64,000 nucleotides of DNA, taken from NCBI GenBank assembly GCA_032821775.1, contig JAVLRN010000007.1, positions 2,356,001 through 2,420,000 of the forward strand, read 5' to 3'. Made by a program: the position numbers and the translations under genes. Each line of letters opens with the position of its first letter. Position 1 is the first letter of the stretch. This DNA is from Sanguinoderma infundibulare. Taxonomy: Eukaryota; Basidiomycota; Agaricomycetes; Polyporales; Polyporaceae. The notes under the pieces were generated by a model. The model was given only the letters and a program-made list of their open reading frames with translations. It was not told the origin of the DNA and made no database searches. Below, piece by piece: positions 1 to 12,208 of this stretch.

Positions 1-120
1 GGCTAGTTAAGAAGGCATATCATATTCCCCACAGGTCCGCGAAAGATGCCGGGATGAAGAGCGCATCACCGTCAAACGTGTTCCATTAGACACCGGGATG
101 TCACCTCGACTCGCGTGCAT

Positions 121-138
121 GCCGGCTTTTCAGCCGGC
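121..138. repeat. Short inverted repeat (7-bp stem)
   Basis: A perfect 7-bp inverted repeat, GCCGGCT and AGCCGGC, around a TTTC loop. It is GC-rich and could form a small hairpin in RNA. No gene lies nearby and a repeat this short can arise by chance. Confidence 0.4.
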
Positions 139-3100
139 GTGTAAAATGCGCTGCTTCTAGCGTCATCCTATCTTACTCTGAACAAGGGCTGATCTTCGGC
201 ATCTGTCGTTTAGAGGTCAGGCCGATATCAGTGGGAGAAAATATCTCAGTGTGTTGGCAGCTGCTGGTATTGCCAGCCCTACTCAACATCTCTGTTCGAT
301 GGTCGGCCGTGCCCAGCCCTCCCAGCCCTCCGAAACGTCCAAGGAAGGCCATGGAAGAGCATGGAAAACACGCGACACGTCACGTCTCATGCACGATGCT
401 GAGGGTGTATGAAAGGGAGGGCCACTTCGGAGGAAGCCCTGCGCCCCATCCCGTTCCGTCTCTTCCTATCACCTTCTCCCGCGAGTTTCTACGCTCGGTG
501 TGAGGCTTGCTGGTCAACGTTTGCGGCATCCTGACAGGCGGCCAAGAGGGCAATCTAGGCAACGTCCGGACGGTTTCAATGCACCAACCCCACTATTGAA
601 TCAACACTTGGATCAACGCCGCGGTGACCCTGGCTGACCGGTTATCCCGCACCAATCACTATAACCCGGCGTTTTGAAAAGTGCATCGAGTTGCCGGGAA
701 GGTGTCGCCACCCTAGAAGGCCGTAGGTCAGCCAGTCTCCCTGTGAACATTCGTCGACCCTAGTTCTGACCGAGACTCGTCATTCAGAAGGCTCGCGGCT
801 CGATGCAATGTGTCGAGCCTAGCGCATCGATCCTCGCCATCCGCTATCATCTCCTTAGAACGCCGTTCATGGAAGCCTGTCGCACGTCCGTCATTGGCTA
901 GCAGAAATATCCCTTAAACGTCGCGACCCTACTGAGCAATCCGGCTGTGTAAAGAGTCCGTAAGTTGCATGATAAGCGCAGTACGTTGTTGATGTCCAGT
1001 ACGTCTGTTCACCAACCTCTAGTCTCCGCTTCACGTACAAAGCCGCCGTACTGTCCGCGCTCGCGGCCCGGAGAGCAGCGTGCGTTCGCACTGCCGTACG
1101 TACCTGGTGTTCCGCCTTCAACGACTAATGAACAGCGTCGTCATGCGCTATCCGTCCAATGGCATTTATGAACCCCGATGCGCCCAAGTGCGGCCAAACG
1201 TATCTCGAGCAATCCAATCAGGAACCGATTACAAGGAGTCACCGGTGTCCAGCTGGTACTCAGCTGTGGTTCCCTGCCGCGGCCGTTCCCGGAACGGACA
1301 GTGCGAGGTAGCTGCCTACGTACATGCGCCGGTCATCTTGCCATCGTCCGCCGGCTTCCCAATTCACGCCAAAGGGTCCCCCCTCCGGCGACCAAGGAGC
1401 CTCGCGAAGAACGCGACGTCACCATCATGCATCGTATCTTCCGCCGGTCACTTACTTACCTCAGGACGCAGGGCTCGTACGTACGGAGTGACACGCAGGG
1501 TCCTCCAGCTCAGGATCGCATCGAGCAGACGTCCATGTCCGCGAAGGGGTTATCCTGTCGTAAGGACAACCCGCTTCTGGGCTTATCCCGCCTCGCGGAG
1601 GATAGGTCTGCGTTTGGCAGGTGCGTTGCACGAGGATGGACGAACTATCGCCTTCGGATGCGAAGCTTGGGATGACACTTGGGGTGGCTTTAACGCTGCG
1701 CGCGAGGGCTCGGACGCCCAATTTACTACACCTTCGCGCGATCCCCTGTCATCACCCATCATGCTGGCTTGGGCAAGGTACGATCTGACGTCATTGTGTA
1801 TACTGTGCAGTCGTGTGATGACATGGGATAGGAGATGTGCGCATATCCAGGTTGTGCATTAGAAAGTTCGACAGATACGGAATGCAGGCTTCGGATATGT
1901 CGGTATATATTCGATCTGCGGCCTGCAATCATCGACCGTTTTCTGCGTTATTACCCGCACCGCTGAAGACTGTTCGTTCGTTCTGCAGGAACACCCCTGA
2001 GAAGAGCCAACTGAGTTCGTCTTCAGCTGTTCATGATGCTGATCATTACGTCGTACATTAGGGTATGCTCCAAGCTGCGTTCTATTGGTCATAACGCCAT
2101 AGCATTCATGAGTAGCGAGGCGAATGGAGTCTCAACGAGGATAACAAGGTGCCAAGGCAAGATGTGCGTGAGCACGGTAGTAGTGCCCGGTTGCGCCCTG
2201 GACGTCTGCGCACGTCCACGCTTATGCCGGACTTATCAAAGTCGAAGCTCGCCCTCAGGCGGTACCTAGCTGTTGTACTAACCGCGGATGACCGGGCCTC
2301 CCGCGCTCATTGCGATGGCAAATTGCATTCCTCCCGAGGGCCTTACTTCGCAGAACATGTACCGAACTGTATGGCAAGGGCGCGCAGAGCGTAGCGCTCC
2401 CCCCGATATGATATGGCGAACCTTCGTGAGCGCCTCGCCGCGTCTGCTACCCCGCAGACCGGTGTTCCAGTCATCTTCGCGCGCGCGGGTACTTCACGCT
2501 CCGACGAGCTGCTACGCGCCCACATGCTCCAACTTCCCCGGGTTGCGCTCGATGTGCGGGTGCGCAGATCGCACTGCCTCGCGCGCGCGCGGGGCGAAGG
2601 AGCCCACAAAGCTCACGAAACATCCAAGCCTCTTGAAGGGGGAGAATCAATCACCCTGACGCGTCTCGCACTGCTGCGATGTCCCCGGAGCGGTGCTTGC
2701 TCAGCCGCACTCTAGCGTTGTAATAGGTACCTGATGGTAGGTGGGCCATCCAATGTGGGGCCTGCATCATCTGGAGCTGCATCTGCGGGGATGCAGCGTT
2801 CATTCGGAATCGCAAGACCGGCGTAGTTCGTTCATTATGCGGCGCCGGACACGCTCGTTCATCTGTTCCGGTGGTATTAAGTGCCCAGTCGGCAAAAGGA
2901 GGCAGAGCGGAAAGGGGCTCGAGAAGACCCGGTGTTGGGTACTATGTATCGTATTCATGGCCAGGGGTAGGGCCCTGCGCGTAGCGTACTTACAAACGAG
3001 AGAGCCTAGCTATCTCATGTCGGTCGGGTCAAGAAGTAGAACAGGCGAATGCAATTCATAGGCTCCTGTCGCCCTGTAGACATGGTCGACGCTGCTCAAA

Positions 3101-6100
3101 CGATAGAAGCCGTGCTAGTCGCGCGTGTGCGATACGAAGCAGCCGCTGTATGAACGCAGCTGGATCCGAGATGCAGATGGCATCTTCGCAACATTGCCAT
3201 TGACTGCCCCGGGCAGGGGCAACTGAATGGGTGCGCTGATTGCAAACGCGCGAGGCCGTTGGTCATGCCCGGGTCCATCGCTGTCTTCAGAACCGTCATA
3301 CCTGTGCCGCCGGGTGGAGATGTCAAGTGGGATCCTCGTGTGTGGCAGGTACCAGTGCGTCCAACACGGACGTGCCTCTCTCTGCCTGTGTGTGTTCCGA
3401 GCTCGCGCGGAGGATGAGAAAAGCGGGCTGCACCTGCCATCCTGGACACTCCGGACCCGGGTCTTGAGTTTCGGAGTAGAGTGATCCCTGCTAGTGGATA
3501 AGTCCCTGTAGGTACTTAGCAGACACACGGCGCCCGAGACATCTGCTCCTGACCGGAAGCGCACCTGCTATGTATGTCGGTGAGAAGCCAGGAGATGGTG
3601 CGCAGGACCCATTGGCTCCCCTCGCTGACAGCGACTGACTGATGCGACCCCGCGCCTGAGAACGCTCGCCGTGCAGCGCGCGAGACAGGCTCGGGCGGGC
3701 CGCTTCAATGACCAACATTTGTAGATGGCGAGTGGCGCATGGTCTGATCGTGAGCTCTCGAGCTCGAGATATGGCCGGAGGACGGAAGGATGCCGGATCG
3801 CTCCAACGTGAACATACGACTCCACTGCGATAGCGGTCGGGTGCCTGAGAAGCCGTCCGACAACCAAGCGCACCCGAAAGTTTCAATTGGGCGCGAGCGC
3901 ACGCAGGCGAGTGAGGTGGGCGGAGCCGCGCGCACACGGTCGGCCGCGTGCCGTGGACAAAAGCGGAATGGCCGATGTCTGTCTTCCCAAGCTCGGGCTC
4001 GTTGAGAATCAGAGGGCGAGCCCATGTCAATCAGTCGGACGACGCTCTCACACACCGGGGCTTGCCTGCACAGAAGAGAAGCAGCGTCCTGTCAATGAAA
4101 TGTATATTGATTCTCGGCGCAGGAGCACCCAACCCGGCTGCAGAAGGAAGCCAAAGAAGTGCAAGCAAGCAAGAAATGGCCGAAAGAAGATCGCGCACCG
4201 TTCACGATCGACAGGCCCTGCCAGAGCCATGCAGCGGATCGTCCGTCCAAGCGTTGGTGAAGTTGACGTCAATGACGTGCGGTTCCCCAGTCCCGGGCTC
4301 GTCTTTGAGACCACCTGCCAGCTCTGTTCGGGCCCTAAACCCATCTGTCTTCCCATCGGCGTGGAATGCATGGCCGCAGTTCTGGCAAGGGTAACGAGTA
4401 CGTCTTTAGTTACCGTGCGTGGTGAGAAAAGCATTCAATTAAGCTCACCGGACCTCGTATTCTATGCTACGTGCGGAAATCTGACATACGGGACCGTGCA
4501 CTTTTCATGTCCCCGTGGCAGGGTAGCGGACTTGACGAAGGGGCGAATGCGTTTCACTCCACGGCGTGCCTTCTGGAACAGGGAATGTTCGTCCAACTAC
4601 ACCTGTACATACAGCAGAGCTGACTGGCACTTACTGAAAACTCGAAGCTTCGGCCTTAGCGTGAACAGCGAACGAGCCAGGCTCGTGGAGTGGAAGGATT
4701 AAAAAGCCAAAAGCAGACAATCCCAGCACCGTCCTGCAAAGTCGCGGAAGGCACCGGCACGTCCAAAGCTTCGCGGAATGCGCGCAACGCAGCGTTCGGA
4801 ATACGTCCATGGGCCGATCGGTACCCCACACTCAAGCATCCGGGGTAGCTCACCTGCCGCAGCCGAGCTTCCGCATCGCGACAGCTTCATTTCACCGTCG
4901 GCCTTCAGCTAAGGATATGCCAAATGAGCTTGTTAACCTACCGATCTTCCTTTGCAGGGTATTCGGCTGCGTTCTTTCTATCTGAGCGCATTCGATCCGG
5001 GGTTCTCTGGTTCGGCTCGATCAGAGGCTCTGCGGAAGCGAAGCTCCAGGGACCAGTGTCAGCGGACTCAGAGCTACGAGACAAACGCACGGTCGACGCA
5101 GGGCGTGGGTCGACCGCCCTGGAGGCGGGTCGTCGCCGCAGTGAGACTATGCTATTCGCGCACCAGTCCCCGAACCGAACCTGCTTCGTACCTGGGGTGT
5201 CAGCATGTCCTGAATGGGCACGATGCATAGCATAATGTACCTCGCGCATATGCCGGCGACCGCCCGCCACAGACGGAGATAGGAGAGAGGGACTTGAGCC
5301 GACTACTGTCAACTTGGCCGATCCACTCCCTGCAGGGATGTCACGCTCGCTCACAGATGCGCAACTTGGGACGGATTCTGCCTGAACTGACAAGGCTCGT
5401 GGAGATAGGCAATGACGTACAGGCGAGCGACGTCCTGCCGCGAGCGATGCGTGGAGAGAACGATCGGGTGGGGCGTTCTGTGCACTGAATATCCTTGGAA
5501 TCCCCAGGTTCGAGTTCGTAGGCTTGCGGCGTCGGCGCGGCGCGCACGCAGTATCTCGGATGCTGCGCTCGCCTTTGCAGGGCAGAGCGACGCGACCGCG
5601 ACGGCGAGTTCGGCCGTGGGCAGAGGGTAGGATCTACAAATCGGAAGTAAGCCATGGAGCCGTGCGCATATTGCGTGTGGCCGGCATTCCGAGAGCAGAA
5701 GGCTCGTTCCTGTTCTCGTCCGAGAGCTTCGCATCCTCGAGGCCTTATCTGGTCCCTGAATGTGCATGAATACATACGAGGGTACGCATACTGTCGGAGA
5801 ACACCCGTAGCTTTAAAACATCCTCGCACCGGTGGACTCCGGGAGCCTCGTGCAGCTCGGGCATAGTCTCTATAGCACCAGGACTAGCGGGATGCTTAGG
5901 ACGACAGCGACGGACGCGAGAGCGGGAGAAGCCAGTTTAGACTCGCCCGCGCCCGAGCACGGTGCAGCAAGCGGGGCGGCGCTGAAGAGGCGCCCGTGTT
6001 CGCGGCGAGGAGCGATCGAGATCGCCCACGCGGCACACTTCGCGGAGGCATCCAATCCGATCGCCCGATGGCTGATGTGACGTTGACCGCCCTGGGATTC

Positions 6101-7391
6101 GGAAGCAGGCCGACAACCGACACCACCCGACCCTTTCGCGCTCCCGTAACCAGCGAACGCAAGTACGCGGTTAGTCGCCCTTGCCAGGGACGACGGCTCG
6201 CGTAGCCATCCCATTAGAATGCTGGTAAGTCCCGAGTCACTGACGGCGGCCGATGCCAGTGCCAATGACGGGATCTCCTGTGCTGCGGTGCCACCAGGGC
6301 ACTGTGGTATTGCGACGGTTCGAGGTATGTCTGGCTCTTGTTTGACGGAGGACTGGCGAGCTGAGGTCGCGTACTAACACGGGCAGCTTGTTGGTACGGA
6401 TTGGGCTGGGCCGGGGAGATGTGTTGGGCTTGCTCTGTGTTCCGTGGGGGTTTCCGACTGGTTCCTGTCACGGTCGATGGATGGGCTTCTCGGGGCTGTC
6501 GTTACCGACGGAACTGTCGGTAAATACGAACGCTCCATGCGGGGCCCACTTAGCCCGACTTCGAGCAGTCCGGATGTTCTGGATGTGGTTTAGATTCGCG
6601 CTGGAGGCTTCAAGAGTTGGATTGGCCTCGATTCTGGACATGCAAGTGGATACAGCGAACAAATGGTTGTTGCCTTGCGCTGATTGGGCCACGAAGAAGA
6701 CGGAGCGAGTGGAAGATGAGAATAGCGATGAACCGCGGCTGCAAATTCCTCCAGATCCGACTTCGAAAGCAGAAGCTCATGAGCGTTACGGACGAAAGAG
6801 ACTGCCCCGAACAAACCCGAACACATATCTGTATGTCCCCCCTACGCGAGGTAAGTCCTTAAGTAACAGTGCTCAGACTTTTACCTCGGGCAGTGCGGAG
6901 CGAACGCGCTTGGCCTCGCGTCCTTACTGGCCCGCCCAACCTAACTGCTAAGCGAGCCATACGCGCACTACAAATCTGCCGCCACCCTGCGGCCCTCATC
7001 ACGCTCTCGACTCCTCCTTCTAGGTGGCGATTGGCTGCCATCTGAGGGGCGCAGTACCGGCGGGATGCAAGTACTTCCATCCGGCCCGTACGCGGGGAAG
7101 CGAGATTGCGGACGAGATGCATGTGCGCCGGCGCCGACGGCAAGAGATTTTTGCAAAGCCTAAAGGCAAGCGGAAGAACGTATGAAGAGGCTGTTTCAGA
7201 TGTTTCAGACGCGCGGACGAAGCTGATAAGTCAAGCGAGCGACATACCGACTGCAGTAGGCGGGGCCAACGGCACCGGAGAGGGCGCCACAGGACAAGAT
7301 ATCGCTTGCAAGATACTATCGTCGCAGTACTTATGGTTGCTACAAGGTTCGTCCATCCGGTATGCACATAGACTAGTTGACCTATCAACGA

Positions 7392-7436
7392 TTTTGCGGG
7401 GTATTCTTTTGCGGGGTATGTATTTGCGGGGTATGT
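7392..7436. repeat. 15-bp tandem repeat, three copies
   Basis: Three head-to-tail 15-nt units sharing the core TTTGCGGGGTAT, starting at 7392, 7407 and 7422 and differing at two or three positions. Read on the minus strand the unit encodes a five-residue repeat of the type TYPAN/EYPAK, but no gene supports translation. It is most simply a minisatellite made by slippage. Confidence 0.75.
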
Positions 7437-10347
7437 TTCTCCGGCATGAAACATGGATACGCCTGGCTCATGAGACTCGTGTGTGGCATGTGATACATTC
7501 CCAGGTCCCTGCTCAAGGCTCAAGACCGTATGCACGCAAAACATATACTACACACCGCGTGGTCTTGTGTCTGTAGAGCTCCGGTCCCGACACAAAGAGC
7601 ACAACAAAATTCCTCCCGATGTCCCATCACGGATGACGGACCGTCTTGCACAGGCCGCGCAAGAAAAATCTGACAGCAACGATCGACGGACGGGCCCGTG
7701 CGGACGCTCTGGAGGATTTTCAGAACGATGAGATGGTCGGGATGACCCGAACACATCGCGCAGTGCGCCCTGAGGCCTGTGGCCAGACTGAGTACGGAAT
7801 CACTGCAATGGTTGAGAGGTAGTAGAAACCCTGAAAATGGTCAGGCACTCGTGACGTCGGACGTGCAATTCCGTCGCTGGTCACTGCAACTTCAAGTGAT
7901 GGCAATATTGGTTGCTAGCGGCCCGTAGCGCCCGGTATTGTATGTACAAGACTATGCAAGGGCTACTAGAGCTAGTGCCATGTATGACTACAACGCGTCC
8001 AGTCCGTAACAAGAATGCATGGGCCTGCTAGTCAAGTAACGCGTTTCATCAGGACATTTTGTCTCTCGACAGGGGTCGGCTCAAGCTCAGGTCTATCTCA
8101 TTTCAAGGTAAGTTTCTGCCAACCAGAGAGCCTACTCGCCAGTATTTATTTAGTGCGCGAGTTTGTCCTCGTAGGGACGCAATCTCCGAATCATCCCTGC
8201 AAAGGCATGAGCAAAAACGGGGATAATAAATGGTGCGCACATCGCGCTATTGGCAATATCGCTGTTGCGGCATCGGCATAACCGACCCGGCCATACGCTG
8301 GAGGCAGTGGCAGCGACGCAACGAGCCCCGTGGTTTATTCAGTTGCATAACACGCGTTTACCTCGTAAAAGTGTGGACATACTTAGCCTCGATGACACCA
8401 CCGACGGTCTACCACAACGCGCGTAACGGACCGAAAGCCATCGCCGCGTTCACCCGACGAGCACACTGGAGAATTCCGACGACCATCATCTGCCATCCCC
8501 CGCTCACTCCGACGCGGATGATGCGGAGGTGCGAAGGCGTTACTGGGTCGCGGTCGGAAAAGCGGCGGAGGAGCCTGAGTCACCCTGTCGTCACGCGGGG
8601 CGCAGCGGGCGGTGTGCGTCCCGAGAAGCTCGGAAAGGAAGGAGCTCGTTCTACGCATTGTTTTCGAGCAACACAAAGCTGTCGCGTGTTGCGGGGAACG
8701 TGGACGTGGTGGACGTATGTCGGTGCGAGGCGACAGCCGAGTCTGAAGATAGCAACGTCGTGGCGTTCGCGAAGACTTGTCGGACGATGCGACCGCACGG
8801 ACGCAGGTGAACGTGGATGACGCGCATCACGAGCGTGGACGGCGCGGGGGATTAGCAACGGTGTGCATTCGTATGCGGGACGAGTATGTAATGGTTTGAC
8901 AATGGAACGCATAAAGATTATAGAGTGCGAGAGGCCCGTTTCCTGCGGGAGGATCGTCGGGCATTGAGCAGGGAATTCGGGTCGGGCAGCCGGAGGCGCA
9001 TGTGCGCACAATCAGGCACCGTGAGGCGTGTGGCGGAATTGGACGGTAAGCATATGCGATTCTGGGAGGAGGGTATGTGACTGCAAAGAAGCATGGGAGG
9101 GAGTGGCGACGGGGAACGATCACAGTGTGAGATGGACGGTGTGGAGAGATTGCGAGATGGAAAGATTAACATGCAGCGTGCGACCAGGGCCCGATGCGAT
9201 ACGATATGGTAGCAGTCTCGGAGCACGATCACGGAAACGGAGACAGGTGGTCGTGCAACAGACCGGAAATGAAAACGGAGACCTGGATCTATGGCGTCAG
9301 TGCATGGCGATGGCCCAGGAAACAAGCTGGAAACTGCGTGATGGAACAGGGATTGGTCGCGTAAGATTGTAGTGTCTCGACATGGGATGGAACATTGGTG
9401 GAGAGAAGAAAAACCAAAAAACTGATGTTAACGAGTAGTCGTCGTGGTATCGTATCTCTGTTCTGCAGACACGAATAATATATGGAGCGTGAAGATGGGA
9501 TGGCTTGCATTGGTACCAGGCTCCGGGGAGATAGGTACGAGCTGATTGTGAGATGATGGAGAGCGTGGAAGCATGGGGGCTCCGAACGATCATTTCAGGC
9601 GGGAATGGACCGGATTGGTTGAAGACCAGTTGGACGACAGAGAGCGCTGAAGCAGGACGTTGAGATCACGACTGCACGTAATGAAATGAGGGCCTTGATA
9701 AAATCAGAAAAGCGAGGAGCAAAGGACGAGCGAGGGAGACCGACGGAGCGCGAGGCGGGCCATTCGTCCACGCAGGGTGCGGGGAGAGGGAGACCGTCTC
9801 TGATTGGGCCCCGGCAGTCAGCCGCCCAAAGAGGCAACACCCGCAGCTGAGCGTCTGGCGCGGGCAGAAAATCCGGGGCAGGGCAATTTCCCCGACGTTC
9901 CTCCCGCTGCGCCCTGTGTCTGGGCTCTTGGACGCAGTGGGCGGGCACTGCTCATAGCATTGGGCTGCAGGGGCACAAGACCGCGGCGACAGGAGAACAT
10001 GTGGTTGCACGGACACAAGACAGGCAGCGCGATGGCGGAGAATGGGCGTGCTGGGAGCAAGCTGGGAGAGCGTCGTGCACGCAGCGGCTGTAGGCGGAGG
10101 AGGACGTAATGGCGGAAGGTGGGAGGAACGAGGGGATTGGACGGGACCAACGCCTGGACTTTGGAGGGCGCTTTGGCCCGGCAAAAGACTGGGATCGGAT
10201 CGGTGACTGTCCTCGAATGAGACGCGGATACCAAATCGGGAAGCGAGCCAGATCTGATCTCTACCGTTGAAACATGGAGCGCGGGCAGGTGAAATCGAGG
10301 GCGAAAATAAATAATAAACTAAATGTGCGCGGGTAGGACAGGTGAGC

Positions 10348-10353
10348 TATAAA
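10348..10353 (+). promoter_or_regulatory. TATA box candidate for the Ecl1-like gene
   Basis: TATAAA lies 50 nt upstream of the ATG at 10403. An AT-rich patch at about 10300-10320 precedes it. The spacing would give a short 5' leader, as is common in fungi. Confidence 0.45.
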
Positions 10354-10402
10354 CCCGGCCCAGGGATCCATCCGCCCCTTCCCCGACATCCCCTCCCACA
10401 TC

Positions 10403-12208
10403 ATGGACACCGTCGACATCCCCTTCGACTCCGTCTGGTGTCCCGTCTGCTCTCGCCAAATCGTGCCCAAACGCATCCATGTTCCTGTCCAGCCCCAACC
10501 TACGCCTGCTCCCCCCGCCTCCCCCACTGCCATCCGTGAGCACACCTCCAATCGCCTTTGTACTTTGAGCTGATCCATTCCCCAGAGCCCAAAACATCAC
10601 AACACCACGATGCCCCTGCCCGCCTCGCGCGCGGCAAGACCGGTACCATTCGCCCAAGGGCCCAAGGCCTCGTCCACGGCACCGGGCGCGTGAAGCCCAA
10701 TGGCGCGCTCAAGCGCTCACCCGCCAAGGACGCCCCGCAAGACGCGACGTCCGACGCGATCCCCGCTCCCAAACCTGCTCCTCCCGTTCGCCACCGCACC
10801 GTCATCGACCAGACTCCTGCTCCCCTCTACTGCTCGGACGAGTGTCGCCTCGCCGACCTCCAGTCCATCCACAGTGCCATCGACATCAAGTACAACCCTG
10901 ACCGGTGTCCATCCCCCCGACTCCCTCCCGTGCCACCAAACTCTGTGTCGGACATTCACACCACTCAGGATGATAGCGATTGCTCGAGCGGTGCGTCATA
11001 CGAGTCGCGTTCTTCTGCATCTTCCCCCATCACCACCACAACCCCTGCGCCCCCACCCCCACCCAAGGCCGACTGTGGCGCGGTCGCGTACTCGCGTCTA
11101 TCCATCATCTACGGCTTTGCGCCTCTCCCCCCACCTCCTCCTGTCACGCCCAAGTTGACCAAGTCGACTGAGGACCCTGTTCCTCGTTTCGAAGGCGGCG
11201 CAATGATGGCCTCCCGCCGCATTGAAGCCGCCCTCTGTCCCAAGAAGCCAAAGAAGTCCTCCTGGGGCATTCCCGACGACAGTGACCCTGAGGACGCCAA
11301 CAAGCCGATCCCAGGGTGGACCGATGGCTCGAACGCGTGGCGGGCCAGCGTTTATGGCTTCGCGCCTCCCCGCGATTTCACTCGCGCAGACCCCGACGAT
11401 GCCGCCATCCGTGCATACGGCTCCTGCGTCGCGAGTCCACACCGTTCTAGAGGTGTCCACTCGACTCTCGGCGAGGGCAAGTCCGCGGCCGAGGTCAAGA
11501 CTAGCGCCTCGACGTCTTCTCTCCCTTCCCGCGCCGTTGATGAGTCGACCCAGCAGCTTTACCGCCAGTACTCGGAATCCTTCAGCAGGCGCTCCGAGTC
11601 CCGGACTTCCATCCATACCCGCGGTGCGGGTCTCTCTACCTCCCCTACCGGCTCTACTCGTTCTAGCCTGGCTCGCGAGGTGCCCCTCCTCAAGCCCGGT
11701 GCTGAGGGTCGTCTGCTGGTCCCCGACGTCAAGATGCGGCGTGTACACTCGAGTGTTTCTAGCGTCGGTGGTAGCTCCGGTACCTCCTGGGGCAGTCAGA
11801 GCGCCATCTTCAGCAACCTGTCTGTAGCAGGCAGGAAGCGCAGCCCCCTCAGTCGCCAGAACAGTGATGCGAGCGTGGATACCATGCAGACTCAGAGTGA
11901 GGAAGACGAGCTTGATGCTGCTTGCGAGGCTGCGTGCTCGCTCCCTACTATCGGGAAGGCACGGCCCACTACCGGTAAGCATCTTTCTCCATATATACGA
12001 AGGCTGGCCCTCATAGTGTATCTTTTCAGCGCGCGCTCGGAGCTATTCCTCTGAGACGTTCACGTATCCGATCATGCGCGTCGCTCCTAAGAAGGAGAAG
12101 CGCATAGAGCGCAGGTGCGTGGACGGCGTCGAGCGCGACGTCGAGGTCGAGGTCTTGGTCGAAGAGCCCATCAAGCGGCTCTTCCTCTTCGGCGGTGCGC
12201 GCGATTAA
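10403..12208 (+). CDS. Ecl1-type zinc-binding (life-span regulatory) protein
   Basis: Three exons, 10403-10535, 10586-11974 and 12030-12208, give 566 residues in one frame with GT-AG introns of 50 and 55 nt. The N-terminus has WCPVCSRQI (C13, C16) and then LYCSDEC (C127, C131), the split cysteine pairs of the Ecl1/2/3 family. In fission yeast these small zinc-binding proteins extend chronological life span and act in nutrient-stress signalling. Here the motif is followed by about 430 residues of Ser/Pro-rich, probably disordered sequence with two copies of a Y-G-F-A-P motif (near SIIYGFAP and ASVYGFAP). The C-terminus is basic and then acidic. The fungal family is usually much shorter, so the tail is a basidiomycete elaboration. 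The start is the only ATG in frame before the first cysteine pair. A role in stress or longevity is inferred from the family only. Confidence 0.82.

Larger units (their letters stand above)
1..10347. other. Long stretch with no recognisable gene
   Basis: Reading both strands I find no domain, no chain of exons joined by plausible splice sites, no reverse transcriptase, integrase or transposase motif, and no terminal repeat. The open frames present (longest about 260 codons, near 1080-1862) have low-complexity, arginine- and proline-rich translations of the kind GC-rich non-coding DNA gives. CpG is plentiful, so the stretch does not look like AT-rich RIP-mutated transposon debris. The only local structures noted are a short hairpin at 121-138 and a three-copy tandem repeat at 7392-7436. 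Confidence 0.6.

Noticed and set aside
121..138. Hairpin as a bacterial-type terminator
   Set aside because: No U-run follows and the organism is a fungus.
1080..1862. 260-codon open frame
   Set aside because: No domain, no splice context, Arg/Ser/Pro-rich translation as expected of GC-rich non-coding DNA.
3887..4702. 271-codon open frame with loosely repeated PSPGLVFET- and SSPDLVFYAT-like phrases
   Set aside because: The repetition is weak and short, and no family is recognisable; could be chance.
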